A DNA stretch of 64,000 nt, taken from the NCBI GenBank assembly GCA_017979445.1, contig CM030716.1, positions 13,429,611-13,493,610 on the forward strand, in the 5' to 3' direction. Both the position numbers and the translations under genes were made by a program. Under the pieces are notes generated by a model. It searched no databases. It had not been told where the DNA came from and worked only from the letters and a program-made list of their open reading frames with translations. Of this stretch, positions 36,661-48,407 are shown piece by piece (within the stretch, counting starts at the first letter, position 1; each line of letters opens with the position of its first letter). This DNA is from Akebia trifoliata. Lineage: Eukaryota; Streptophyta; Magnoliopsida; Ranunculales; Lardizabalaceae.

Positions 36661-37082
36661 GGCGTTCAGCCGACACACTTGGGATGACAAAACGCTGCCA
36701 AAACATGCATTCATCATTTTTATAACCTCATTTCTAACATTTAGGAATTCGTAGATATACAAACAAATTCATTGATTATAAAAAGTAACGAATTCACTCG
36801 AAATACATGTTTTTGGGAATTAAAATGAACAGTGTACCAAAGTCGGAATTTGGACATAAGTTGCACCTGTTTTGGGAAAATCCCTATTATAAAAGTATGA
36901 ACAGTGTACCAAAACTGGAATTTAGACATGAGTTGCACACATTTTGGGAAAAATTCCCATTATAAATGTATGACTCAAATTATTATCTCAACATTACAAA
37001 ACATTATAACACTAAAACAATTGTTTACAATTATGATTGGGCTCGTATAAAATCTTATACCCAAAAACTAGAAATCTAGCTA

Positions 37083-37203
37083 TAAGAGAGAGAGAGAACT
37101 TCTATTGGCACCCCAACTTTTACTTATTCTCAACCATTTTCATGTTTTCTTTATTTTTAATGGTGTGTAATAAGTAAAACTCAAGAGTGCCAACAGAAGC
37201 TCT
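37083..37203. mobile_element. Small MITE (TTCTATTGGCACCCCAACTT family), copy 2 first member
   Basis: Paralog of 23470-23582; right end GAGTGCCAACAGAAGCTCTC. Confidence 0.65.
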
Positions 37204-37357
37204 CAAAATATAAGGGTTTTGATATCATTGTCCATTAGTATATAAATAATAAGAAATTGTTTTCAAAATTTTCACTGAACAATGAAAACAAAATGTTAGG
37301 ACTGTTTATTTTTCACTAAAAGATAAAATAGATCTTTAAAGGTATTAGGAAAAAAAT

Positions 37358-37470
37358 GAGAGAGCTTCTATTGACACCCCAACTTTTCCTTACTAACCCC
37401 CAATTAAGAATAAAGAAAATAACTGAATAGTTGGGCATAAGTAAAAGTTGGGGTGCCAAAAGAAGCTCTC
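37358..37470. mobile_element. Small MITE (TTCTATTGGCACCCCAACTT family), copy 2 second member
   Basis: Paralog of 23735-23845, with better-preserved arms: AGAGCTTCTATTGACACCCC and GGGGTGCCAAAAGAAGCTCT. Confidence 0.7.
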
Positions 37471-38231
37471 ATTTTTTTTTTTTGCTAGTTTCTATTTTTT
37501 TGTTTTTTTTTTGTTTAAGATTTCTATTTCTAATCATAATTATAAATAACTACTAAAATTGTGTGATTGAGTGTTATAATGTCTTCTAATGTTTGCAATG
37601 TTTGAATGATGTGTTTTAATCTTTATTGGGGTGTGATAAATAATTTAAGAAATTGGGGTGTAATAAGTAAAAGTTGGAGGTACCAATAGAAGTTCTCTTA
37701 TTTTATTTTTTTGTTAGGTTTCTATTTTTTAGGTTTGACATTTTATATGCTCCTAATCATAATCATAAACAATTACTGAAATTGTTTGAACGGAGTGTTG
37801 TAAAGTTTTGTAATGTTGAGATAATATGTTGAGCCAAACTGATGCAATGTTTAAACTAAGTGATCTAGCCTTGTACTGAATATGATGAAATTCCAAGCTT
37901 GGTACACTGTTCATTTTAATTCCCAAAACATACACTTGTCATTTTTATAACTTCCGAACTTGTGAGTTCGTCACTGTCAGTATCTACTAAGGCTTAAAGG
38001 TAGGGGGGGCAAGAACAAATTTTCTGTGATGAGGTTATATTGTAACAAGTTTTTTGGGCACCAACTTTTGATTCACATCCTTTCCCCATTCCCCCAAAAT
38101 TCCTAATGTTTAAATTCAAGTTATCTTACATCTCTTTTTCCTCATCTTATGATTAACATATGCTATCTATAAGTTAAGGGACTATGACATTAAATTAAAT
38201 TCATAAAAATAACCCCTCAAGTTACATTGAT

Positions 38232-41200
38232 TTACCTCTTGTTAGCTAATTGCTTGTGTGGAAGTGCTCTCCAGCCGATATCTCGTCGAAAAAATCCTTC
38301 TGGCCAATTAATTTCTTCAACAGCTTGGTAGGCTCTATCCCTCGCCTCTTCAATATTCTTTCCCTTCGCAGTGACCCCAAGCACACGACCACCAACTGCG
38401 ATGAAGTTGCATTGGAATCGACTGAGGTTCCAGCATGAAATATTTTAACCGATGGGGCGACATGTTCAGCTTCTTCAAGGTTTTTTATTAAGGTCCCCTT
38501 CTCGTAGGTCCCAGGGTAGCCACGGCTTGCCATCACCACCACCATTGCTGGGTCAGGGGACCAGTTTAGTGATACTTTTCCCAGCTCTCCTCTACAAGCT
38601 GCAAGTAGAACTTGTGCTAAATCGGATTCCAAACGAACCATCAGAACCTGTGTCCATAGTTCCATGTAGAGTTAAACAAAGAGTGGAGTAAATCATTATA
38701 CTACAAAGATAATTTTACATCAAAGAGATGTATTATATACCCATTATAATTGTAGTATAGTGGTCCTTCCCCAGCTATATCACATATATATTTCTTTTTC
38801 ACTTTTTTCCTTTTTTCCTTTATTGGATCTTGGTTACAGTACTCTAGTATGATACATACAAAGATTAGAGAAGATAGTTCAAATACAGTATCAAATTATG
38901 AAAAGTATTTAAGAGGCAAAAATTAGAGGACATAGCATCAATGTACAAAAAGCTTCTATTTTATTTTATATTTTTTTATGGGCAAGCTGGACTTGAACCC
39001 ATGACCTCAAAGTTGAGGCTGCAATATGTCAACTAACTGAGCTATTGGTCTAAGCCTAATAAAAAGCTTCTATTTAGACAGTCTAGATAAAGGGATACGC
39101 ATGGTGCACAAGCTTATTCATATAGGCCACCCAGACAAGTGGTCACAGGTCACCTTTTTGTTACGAGATTCCCAAGAGCTATTCTAACCATTCTTCTATT
39201 ATTTTTTTTGATAGGTATAGGGTTAGAGGATAGCAAATGAAGTTGGGTTCAAGGGGGTTGGAACCTAGGACATTGGAACAACACTCCACACATCTTAGCA
39301 CTTAGCTAAGTTAGAACTACAGTTATTCTAGCCATTCTATCACAGCAATAAGCCCTTCCAGGATATACATTATGACTTTATCGATCCACTTAAAAGCACA
39401 AGACTGAACTTGAAATTATATATGTGCGATCAAAGTTGTGTACAACAAAGATACTCCATGTTCAACAAACAAAAAAATTTGATGCAAAACAACCAAAATT
39501 TTGTCGATTCTAAGACTGATCTACTTTAGGAAGAGTGGAAAAAGGCTAATTAGGTGAAGAAGAAGAAGAAAGATTATAGAAAGAGTTTTAATTAGCCATT
39601 GTAACAGCTTCAACAATCCCAATTAGCTATATGTTGAAGGAATAAATGCAAAGATGAGCAATTGGACAGGAAATAAACATTCAACAAAGAACCCAGAAAT
39701 AAAAGAAATTATCCCTAAAGGGACAAATGTTGGGCTAATGTGAAGATTTTAGGGATGATTTGGGTATAGGTAATAAGGAATATGGTAGATAAAATACACA
39801 TGATCCCAACCCTTTACACAAAAATCTAATGGTTGAGATTTATGAGTATCTTGATAACACAAATCTCGGAGATACTTATCCCAAGGATAAATCTCAACCA
39901 TTGGATTTTGCATTTAAAGGGTTGGGATCATGTGTTTTTTTCATGAGTCATTCTTAAGAATCGAGGGATCCTGACCATATATATATGGGCTCTTACATTT
40001 TAGACTCTGACCCTAACCCTAACACGACTTAAACTTCGACATTTTCAACCCTAAGATACAATTAATCTTAGCAGAGATGAGAATGTTGAGATGGATGAGT
40101 GGAAAGACAATTAAAAATGAATAAGTTCAAGAAAATGTAGGAGTAGCTCCAATAGGCGATAAATTAAAAGAAAGTCGGATGTGATGGTTTGGCCATGTTC
40201 AATAAAAATTGATTACAACCCCAATTAGAAGAAACATACAGACAGTCATCAAAAAATTACAGATCTACTATTGGCCAAAGAATAGAGGATGACATCCATA
40301 TTGAAGGTGTCAACAACACCTACTGGCTGAAAAATTGGGTGGCAATAGTCCCTACTTGCTGGAGATCCAAGTGCTACAGCACCTGGTGGCTGAAAAATGG
40401 AGGGCGACAGCCCCTGTTGGCTAGAAAATGGAGGGCAACATCCCCTGCTGTCTGGAAAATGGAGGGCAACATCCCCTGCTGTCTGGAAAATGGATGGCGA
40501 CAACTCTAGGGTTGGGCGCCAGCCCTAGAGAAGGAAGGTAACTACCCTTGTTGGCTAGAAAATGGAGGGTGACATCCCCTGCTGTCTGTAAAGTGGATGG
40601 CGACAACTCTAGGGTTGGGCGGCAGCCCTAGAGAAGGAAGGTAACTAGTGCGTTTCTCTTTGATTCTTGATCCCTCTTGATCTTCTCATACTCTGATACT
40701 ATGTAGAAGTTTAATCTAGGGTTTTGGAGAGAATGAGAGAGAAGAGAAAAAATTCATTTCTTTATTCCTTTACTTCCTATTTATATGAGATAGAAATAGA
40801 CCAAAAAGGAAAAAGACACATTATTATATATGTTAACAAATGATGCCCTTTTTTATATGAGACTCCCACCTTATTATGTCCAGTCTCATGGGCACAAGCA
40901 AGTGTCAGGATTTGGTAACACATGGAAGTAAACGCAAGCCCGACAAGTCATTGGCCCCTTTTCACTCTTGCTGGTAAGGAAACAAATGCCAAGGAAATTA
41001 CTCCCAGTAAAACCACCAATCCTTATCCTTTGTCTTGCAATAAACATTGATCAAGCCTGTATGATGAGTTATTGAATTGAGATATCCATAATATGATTGG
41101 TCTGCAAGCATAGCATGAAGGCATCCTTCATGGTGTCCTGCCCGACCAATCTACTATAATGTACACTATATTATGCATGTTGACATGGATACATGACCAT

Positions 41201-44200
41201 AGACGCAAGCTATCACACGTGGCACCTTCATTGATGTGTCATATGCTTGGCTCGATTAGTCCAAGTGTCAAACTACATGGCATTTAGATGGCCTGGCTAT
41301 GCGAATTTCTTGCATTTCATGCCACATGGGAGGACAAAATGCGACATCTAGTCCCCAAGACATTAATGTAGTAAGGAAAAATGTATGGTTTCCACTGCAT
41401 GCATATGAGAACGCAACCTATTAGACAACATGGACGACAAAGCCAAGCGCATGTGTAGACACTAAGGATAAGTGAAGGTGATTGATGGGGTCAACTGTGT
41501 CTAGCCATCAAAGCCAATTAAAGGAGATCAACAAGGTCACATGCAAGTGGCAAATAGGGACAAGTACACATGTGGCCAACAGAGCCACATGAAGGTGACC
41601 AACGAGGTTGTGTGCATATGGATTATGGGTATTAGTGCCCAGTGTGTAGCGCGCTAGCGGACGTACTCCCTCTTGTTTCCCAGAGCCTTGACTTGGGATC
41701 AAGCACATGTGACCAAATGACAGAAAGTGGATGCAAGCAATGGATCCAATCATATTTACAATCGGGGTACACTAAATGTGACCGATAGGGTTGATCATGT
41801 GCACAACCAACAGGGTGAAATTATACAACTATCAAGATCAAACGAAGTGTAAGACATGAGTGCATATGACTTTGGTAGGTCAGGCAAACGAAATCAAGTA
41901 TAAGTGTGTGAATGCCCAATGGCATTGAATATATAGTGACCAACAGGGTCGAGTATAGTACACATAGTAAATGGCCATGTGGTCGACAAGGTCGAGACAA
42001 TTTGAACTCTGGCACAGAGAGAAGTAACTTTTGCACCAAAGTCAACAAATTTATAGAGAAAAGACTTTTGCAGCTAAAGTGTTTGGCAAACAATGGTGAT
42101 CTTATTGGTCCTAGACAAACAAAGGTCGGAAGGGCCCACTTATGGTGGTAGTGATTTCCAGGATCCAAACCCACGTCTAGGGGACAATGATATTGGAAAG
42201 GGGCAAAGTTGCAAAAACATGCCAAGGATCAACCCCAAACGGATGCTAATAAGAGGAAAAATTACGAAAGCATGTTGATAATAAGGGTAACAAAAGAAGC
42301 AAACCTATGAAAACAGCATGTTGAGGTTCAGTCTCAGGCAACAAGGAATCTTGAGAGAGGCAATATCAACTTGCTGGACTTGGGCCAAGGCCAATGAAAT
42401 CAGAATGATGACAAAGGACGATAATAGTGACTAGCTAGAACCAGGGCAACAAAGCCAAAGGATTGTTGTGAGAAAGACAATAGCAAGTTATTTAACACAG
42501 GCCAGCGAGGTTATAGCAAGTTAAATGAGTGAAACCATCAGGAATATAACCTTTTGAGGATAATTGACCAGATTTTTTTTTCAACCATCTAACCTGATCA
42601 CCAAAACTAAGAGAGTTGCAGTCATCCAATTCGGATGACCTAGGAGATTCACAAGGTTAAACCCAGTGAACAACGAATCATCCCCCCTGCACATGGTGCC
42701 AATTTCCTTGATATTTATAGTACATAAACCATAATATTTACCAGGAAATCATAACCTACTAGGGATCTAACTGACCTGGCATTCTGGATCTCCGAAGCGC
42801 ACATTGTACTCTATGAGTTTAGGTAATCCTGTTTTCTTCTCGATCATGAGGCCAGCATACAAGACCCCAACAAACTTGCACCCTTCTGCAGACATTCCTT
42901 TCACCGTTGGGAGGATTATAGATCTCATGACCAAAGACTTGAGATCTTCCGTTAATATCGGTGCGGGAGAGTATGCACCCATCCCACCCGTATTGGGACC
43001 CGTATCACCATCCCCAACTCGTTTATGGTCCTGAGCAGATTCAAGAGGTAAAGCATTCTCGCCATCCACAACAGCAAAAAACGAAGCTTCTTCTCCTTCA
43101 AGAAATTCTTCAACAATAACCCGGCAACCTGCAGACCCAAAAACACCTTGAACCAACATAGAATCAACAGCATCATATGCCTCCTCCAAGGTCAATGCAA
43201 CAACAACTCCTTTTCCAGCAGCCAGTCCATCTGCTTTGATGACAATGGGAGTGCCTTGTTCTTGGATATAGTGCTTTGCAGCAATTGGGTCTGTAAATGT
43301 TCGATACTGCAGAAATTAATTAAAAACTAATTATAATAGAATTCTACAAAAAGTAGTGACAAAGCAACATGTAGAAGAACAAGAGAGTAGAGTTGAAATT
43401 TTTGTTTCAATAAGAATTGGTAGGCGTGGAGTTTTGAACAAAATTCCCTACTAGACGCAATAAATGCATTAAAAAAATTCCTTCTTCACTAACTCGCATT
43501 ATTAAAACATAGTAATTAGAGAAACATCTATAGCACTAGGTGGCAGTGCCCAGCACAGCGAGTCCGTTAACCACCTCCTTATTCATTGTGGGGTGGCTCA
43601 TCAGGTTTGGTCTCATTTCTTATTGTTGTTCAATCTCTCTTGGTGTGCTCCTCGCTCTATGCTTGATTTACTTGTTGGTTGGAAGTCCACAAATTTTTCT
43701 GGTAAGAAGAGGATTCTTTGGGATTTTGTTTCCCCTGCTATTTGTTCGGACTTGTGAAAAGAGGATTCTTATGGTCTTACCCACTCCTCCTTCTGCCTAT
43801 TCTTCTTTTTCTATCCTAATTTTTCTAATTTATTCCTCGTGTTTTATGTCTTCATACATTCTGAGTCAACTCACCAAAGTTTAGTCATAGTCTGTGTTAC
43901 AGGACTCACTCCTTGATGCTGAACCACGAACTGGTATGAAGCAAACCAGTTCACGGTTCGGTTTCGTACAAGATTCATGAAAGCAGTGAACCTGCTCAAC
44001 CCCCTGTTTTCGTCAATAATAGAGATACTCCTCATTGTGAAAAACAACTAATCCCTCCACATTTTGATTAATATTAGAGATACCCTGTATTTTCAAACTG
44101 ATGACATGCCCCTTGACCTAGATCTTCTTCTCTAAGACTAATGCCCTAGGAAACTACCTCTACAAACCAGGTTTCTTCTAGAGTAGTCAACCACAAACCT

Positions 44201-46859
44201 GAATTTGAACTGATTGTACCAACGAACCAAGTAAAATAGGTTGCATCCCCCTTATCTAATTTCATTCCCAATAAAACAATATATAAAAGAATAGGTCAGA
44301 CTGGGAACTTTTCTTTTCTTAACGATGTCCCAGACTTGTCTCTAGTGTTCTAGTGTTATTTTCAGGATTAACAAATTTGTTTTTCCCTCAATTATTCCAG
44401 TGAAAGATTCTCAATTGTTTGTCAACATAGGGACATGCCAAAGAGCATATTTGACTTTTTGGTACCTGAGATATCAGACTGCCTTATTTTATGTCTAAAC
44501 ATCTCCTAATCTACCTTATTTTTACAAAATCCCGGTTGGCTCAGTCGAGTTTTACTGATTCGGATGAGATTTTGAAAACTCGTCCAAGTCATCTCATTTA
44601 TCTTGCGAGATTCCACACAGTTGAGACGCCACATCTATCCGTCTCGTTCATGGACGATACCATGATGAATCAGGTGAGTCATCTCGGTGTCGGACGAGAT
44701 TTGAAACCATGTTTCGAAGCCCTCTTTTATTGTTCCAAATAAAGCAGATTATGAAAGATAAAAAAGAGTGAGACAATGTGTGTGTGGGTGGGGGGGGCGG
44801 CGGCCAAGGTAAATCCTGACAAACCTTAGCAGTGGGAATTCCATACTTGTCGCACAACTTCTTCATGAAGTCCTTTGAGCCCTCCAAAGCAGCAGCCTCT
44901 GCTGATGGGCCAAAAGCAGGGATCCCCGCCTTCACAAGATCATTTGCAAGACCTGCAACCAAAGGAGCCTCTGGTCCCACGACAACCAATCCCACTCCCC
45001 ATTTATTACAGAAAGATATTACAGCTAAGCTGTTAGAGATGTCAAGGTCTGATATGCAAGTGGCATTCCCTGAGTTAGAAATCCCAGCATTACCGGGAGC
45101 ACAAAAGACAGCATCACAGGAGGGAGATCGTTGCAATGCATAGCAAAGTGCATGTTCCCTTCCACCACCACCGATGACCAACACCACTAACCTCTCTCCT
45201 ACATATGATGACAAAAAAAGTGAAATTAAATGATGTAGTAATGACTAAAAATATTAAGAAACCGTCAATCCATTTATTAGACATTGCACAAAAAAAATTC
45301 ATGTGTTTTTTTCCTGAAATCACAAAGAATTAAAGACAAAAATTAAGATATTGATTTATATAAATGGACCTAAATTTTGCTCCTCCATTTTTCCTTGTTC
45401 TTGCATGTTTCTATTAATATGCAGATTCTACCATTTTTTGCATACATGATATTCAAAAAAACTTTTTTATTTGATTAAATTTATTTTATAAGTAATAATA
45501 TTTGCTTAATGCTTAATTTGGTATAAACTACTCATGGCTCAACGGTAATATATTTTCTGTACATACTGATATGTTCCATTTTTCCTTGTTCTTGCATGTT
45601 TCTATTAATTTGCAGATTCTACCATTTTTTGCATACATGATATTCGAAAAAACTTTTTTATTTGATTAAATTTATTTTATAAGTAATAATATTTGCTTAA
45701 TGCTTAATTTGGTATAAATTACTCATGGCTCAACAGTAATATATTTTCTGTACATACTGATATGTTTCGCTGACATTATGAAACATTTGAATTTTAGTAA
45801 AGGATATTTTATGCTTGTACCAATATGTTTCATGAAACATAATTCAGCATTCCGAAATATTATGACGGGTTCAAAATTTTAGATCACAAAGCAATGTTTT
45901 TCTGGTATGTCAAGAAATCCAGAATGTTTTGGCCAAAAATTCCAGAATGGAAAAAACCTGTGAACCATAGTTTTACTACCATCCATCAGAGAATAGCAAA
46001 ATTGTTTAATCCCAACGAATGAACAATATTATACTAAACCCATGCAATACTTGAACAATATTATACTAAACCAGTGCAACAATCCAAGTAAACAAGGAAT
46101 AAATTTGAATAAAACAACAAAATTCTCTTTGTTTTTTGCAATTTATAAAGGTAAAAAAAAAAACATTTTTAACCAAGAAAATCAAGGAACATCACAATAA
46201 ATTAAGGATTTAATCCCATCCAATGGACAAATTATACTAAACCCATTTTTGAATAAAAAATAACAAAATTTTCCGCATTTCTGTATTTATAAAGGGAAAA
46301 AGGACATTTTTAACCAAGAAAATTAAGGAATATCACCATAAAATTAGTATTTTAATCCCGACGATTTTGATCCCAAATTTAGGATTTTACTTTCTACATT
46401 TTTGCAATTTATAAAGGGGGGGAAAGTTTCTTACACTAAAAAATCAAGAAATATCACCAAAAATTTAGGATTTTCACCTCGCACACACACACAAAGTAAG
46501 ATTCGATTTTAATTTACGTTCCGAAAAACAAACAGAGAGATTGTAAACTATAATGAATTCAAATAACTGTACAATGGGTTTATAATTAGGGTTTTGTTAC
46601 CAGAAACATCATCTTCGATGGGAGAAACGAAACCAGATTGCTCTGAGTTCTGTGAAAATCGCTTAAATAGACCTGCGGAGGATCGATATGAACTGGAAAA
46701 CCTATGAGATTCTATGACGACGCCATGAAAGCAGAGATTTTTCAACCTTTGAGCTCTGACGAAGACTACTGAAGAAGAACGATTCACGAATAAGGGTTTT
46801 GAACTTCGATTCACAAGAAAATTCGAAGGAGATACAGTGTTGTAGGCAGTGGAAGCCAT
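38232..46859 (-). CDS. PUR2: Phosphoribosylamine-glycine ligase (GAR synthetase), plastid; last exon frameshifted
   Basis: ATP-dependent joining of glycine to phosphoribosylamine, the second step of purine synthesis, in plastids. Exons: 46601-46859, 44825-45198, 42776-43306, 38232-38647, all with GT-AG borders and matching phases. Residues 1-86 are a Ser/Arg-rich transit peptide. Then come the N domain ([24 protein letters not shown]), the ATP-grasp ([44 protein letters not shown]) and the C domain ([40 protein letters not shown]). Expected length is 526 residues, normal for plants. Exon 4 is 416 instead of 417 bases: one base is missing at about 38410, so as written the frame shifts after VDSN and ends at 38246. 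The downstream AVGGRVLG...[13 protein letters not shown] code, ending in a stop at 38232-38234, is otherwise perfect. This may be a sequencing error or a new null mutation. Confidence 0.93.
38970..39070 (-). repeat. tRNA-derived SINE (copy 2), in GAR synthetase intron 3
   Basis: Paralog of 25300-25400 with the same A- and B-box-like motifs. Confidence 0.65.
39205..39320 (-). repeat. tRNA-derived SINE, second family (copy 2), in intron 3
   Basis: Paralog of 25530-25660; B-box-like GGTTCCAACCCCC, one base off the consensus. Confidence 0.55.
40070..40250 (+). pseudogene. LINE reverse-transcriptase C-terminal fragment in GAR synthetase intron 3
   Basis: Plus-strand translation gives [13 protein letters not shown], then [15 protein letters not shown] and WFGHVQ, the characteristic tail of plant RTE/LINE ORF2 proteins. 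There are in-frame stops and no upstream RT domains, so it is a 5'-truncated dead copy. Confidence 0.75.
40320..40655. repeat. GC-richer nested tandem repeat in intron 3
   Basis: A 31-bp unit (around CATCCCCTGCTGTCTGGAAA) is repeated, and a larger unit of about 103 bp (about 40455-40557 and 40558-40652) holds ACTCTAGGGTTGGGCG and AGCCCTAGAGAAGGAAGG twice. The two open frames across it are repeat products. It probably belongs to the retroelement whose LTR begins at 40702. Confidence 0.75.
40690..40701 (-). other. Retrotransposon primer-binding site (initiator tRNA-Met type)
   Basis: Minus strand TAGTATCAGAGT, one base off the usual TGGTATCAGAG, directly after the LTR end TTCTACA. Confidence 0.65.
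40702..40920 (-). repeat. LTR (219 bp), minus-strand element in GAR synthetase intron 3
   Basis: On the minus strand it runs TGTTACCAAATCC ... CTTCTACA (TG...CA) and is followed by a primer-binding site. No second LTR was identified to the left, so the element is a 5' end with a partial, rearranged interior. Confidence 0.6.
40921..42775. other. Rest of GAR synthetase intron 3: degenerate repeat-rich sequence
   Basis: Contains many loose repeats of a GACCAACAGGGT-like phrase (about 41490-41990) and AATAGCAAGTTA-like phrases (42480-42520). ORFs at 41821-42225 and 41912-42151 overlap on opposite strands and show no known motif. Probably an old retroelement LTR or leader. Confidence 0.4.
43555..43790 (+). 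pseudogene. LINE zf-RVT fragment in GAR synthetase intron 2
   Basis: Plus-strand frame gives [20 protein letters not shown], then [12 protein letters not shown] and KKRILWDFV, typical of the zinc-binding region after the reverse transcriptase in plant L1-type LINEs. It is sense-opposite to the host gene and isolated from the rest of the ORF. Confidence 0.75.
44530..44715. repeat. CGTC/GACGAG-rich dispersed repeat in intron 2
   Basis: Shares phrases such as CATCTCGGTGTCGGACGAGA and CCGTCTCGTTCATG with the MITE interiors at 19380-19590 and 35310-35510. The ORF across it has no family features. Confidence 0.5.
45384..45767. repeat. Tandem duplication, two 192-bp units, in intron 1
   Basis: Units start at CCATTTTTCCTTGTTCTTGC (45384 and 45576) and are nearly identical, with a handful of substitutions, so the duplication is recent. 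Confidence 0.9.
46140..46485. repeat. Three diverged tandem units of about 130 bp in intron 1
   Basis: Each has ATTTATAAAGG, then a TTTTTAACCAAGAAAAT- or ACACTAAAAAATCAAG-like stretch, then an AATATCACCA-like stretch and a TTTAGGATTTT-like end (near 46140, 46283, 46409). Confidence 0.65.
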
Positions 46860-47157
46860 TACAGAGGTTGGTATCCAAACCCAATAGAGTGTATTGGAGC
46901 CATCAACCTAAGAAAAAGCCCACATGTAGAAAAGCTGGGTCCCACCAAACCCTAATTACTAAAAATGTTTTTACCATAATTAACAAGGTTAGGATTCTGT
47001 AATTATTTCGATGAGAATTCAATTCGGATAAATTCAGGAAAGTTTCGAAAGAAAATCATGAAAATTTTGGAGAATGGTAAACACTAGTTTTGAATAATTT
47101 ACATTAATGCAATTAATAAAAAAAATATTAAGTTTTGTTACCACCAATATTAAGTTT

Positions 47158-47190
<33 letters not shown>

Positions 47191-47191
47191 T
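46860..47191. other. Upstream region of the GAR synthetase gene
   Basis: About 330 bases between the start codon and the first MITE; it would hold the promoter. No convincing TATA box was picked out. AT-rich with a short ATTAAGTTTTGTTA repeat at 47130-47165. Confidence 0.3.
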
Positions 47192-47573
47192 GGCTCCCGT
47201 TCAGCACCCTAAGCTTTACCACACACTTTAACAAACGTGTTTTGTCTTATATGGGTTAGAAGTTTTGGAATGGGCTGATTTTTGGTGAGGATGATCTCTA
47301 TGATGAGGAGATCATCCTCACCAAAAATCAGCTCATTCCAAAACTTCTAACCCCATCAAAAATGGTTTACAAAAAATGGACGGTCCACGATTTTTCAACG
47401 TGTAAACATGGGGCTAAACATTTTGGAATGGGCTGATTTTTGGGGAGGATGATCTTCTAATCATAGAGATCATCCTCACCAAAAATCAGCCCATTCCAAA
47501 ACTTCTAACCCATGTAGGACAAAAAACGTTTGTTAAAATGTGTGGTAAAACTTAGGGTGCTGAACATTTCCCA
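47192..47573. mobile_element. Palindromic (TA)n-inserted MITE 8
   Basis: Ends GTTCAGCACCCTAAGCTTTA and AAACTTAGGGTGCTGAAC are inverted. Four-part hairpin core as in MITE 1. (TA)n on both sides. Confidence 0.85.
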
Positions 47574-47588
47574 ATATATATATATATA

Positions 47589-47968
47589 AGGTTGGGTTCC
47601 GTATACCCCTATTACGACTCACATTGCGACACACCGTTTTGTCTTATATGGTCAAAAATGTTTGCAATGGCCTGATTTTTTGTGAGGATGATCTCTATGG
47701 TGAGGAGATCATCCTTGCCAAAAATCAGCTCATTATGAAACTTCTAGTCCCATGTTTACAAGTTGAAAAATTTTAGACCGTTCAATTTTTGTAAATCAAT
47801 TTTGATGGGGTTAGAAGTTTTGGAATGGGATGATTTTTTGCCAGGAGGATCCCCTCATCACAGAGATCATCCTCACAAAAAATCGGCCCATTCCTAACAT
47901 TTTAGCCCATATAAGACAAACGGTGTGTCGCAATGTGAGTCGTAATAGGGGTCGTAATAACGCCATCC
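47589..47968. mobile_element. Palindromic (TA)n-inserted MITE 9 (GGGCAAAAATG subfamily)
   Basis: Close relative of 22618-22998; inverted arms CCCCTATTACGACTCACATT and AATGTGAGTCGTAATAGGGG. Its right (TA)n is the left flank of the Mutator-like element. Confidence 0.85.
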
Positions 47969-47986
47969 ATATATATATATATATAT

Positions 47987-48362
47987 GGGGGCGATTCGAC
48001 GGACGTCTCAAAAACCAGATGAGAAACAGATGTTTCTCAGACGTTAGATGGACTGAAATCAATGGCGCACATGATTTCTCACGTCAGTTCAATTATTAAA
48101 AACGGAGTTTTTGAAATTTACAAACACATCCCTCACATTTTCGGTATTTTCGACTAACTCTCCTTCTCTCTTTTCTACTCGATAGAACGAGAGTTCAGTC
48201 GTTCTCTCTCTCTCTTTGTTTCCATCGAAATACCGACTGCTCGCTCACTCCGACTACTCGCTCACTTTCTCTCTCTCTCTCTCTCTCGATCGAGTCTCGA
48301 CAGAAAACCAAACCCCGAAAACCCTGTTTTCATCTTCGTCTCCATTGAAAACCTCGACTGAA

Positions 48363-48407
<45 letters not shown>

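Larger units (their letters stand above)
26645..39500 (+). repeat. Tandem segmental duplication, copy 2
   Basis: Colinear with copy 1 and in the same orientation. It keeps the empty site of the solo LTR (27471-27475) and carries the extra 4-kb segment 29710-33778 with the X8 gene. Its last part (38232-39500) is the working 3' end and part of intron 3 of the GAR synthetase gene. Homology stops just after AAAACAACCAA near 39495. Confidence 0.85.

Noticed and set aside
40249..40606. Minus-strand ORFs of 84 and 61 codons with repeated [13 protein letters not shown] phrases
   Set aside because: They are translations of the 31-bp and 103-bp tandem repeats and have no start context or family resemblance.
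41821..42225. 134-codon minus-strand ORF in GAR synthetase intron 3
   Set aside because: No recognisable domain; it overlaps another ORF on the opposite strand and lies in degenerate repeat DNA within an intron.
44491..44742. 83-codon plus-strand ORF in GAR synthetase intron 2
   Set aside because: It lies in a dispersed CGTC-rich repeat also found inside MITEs.
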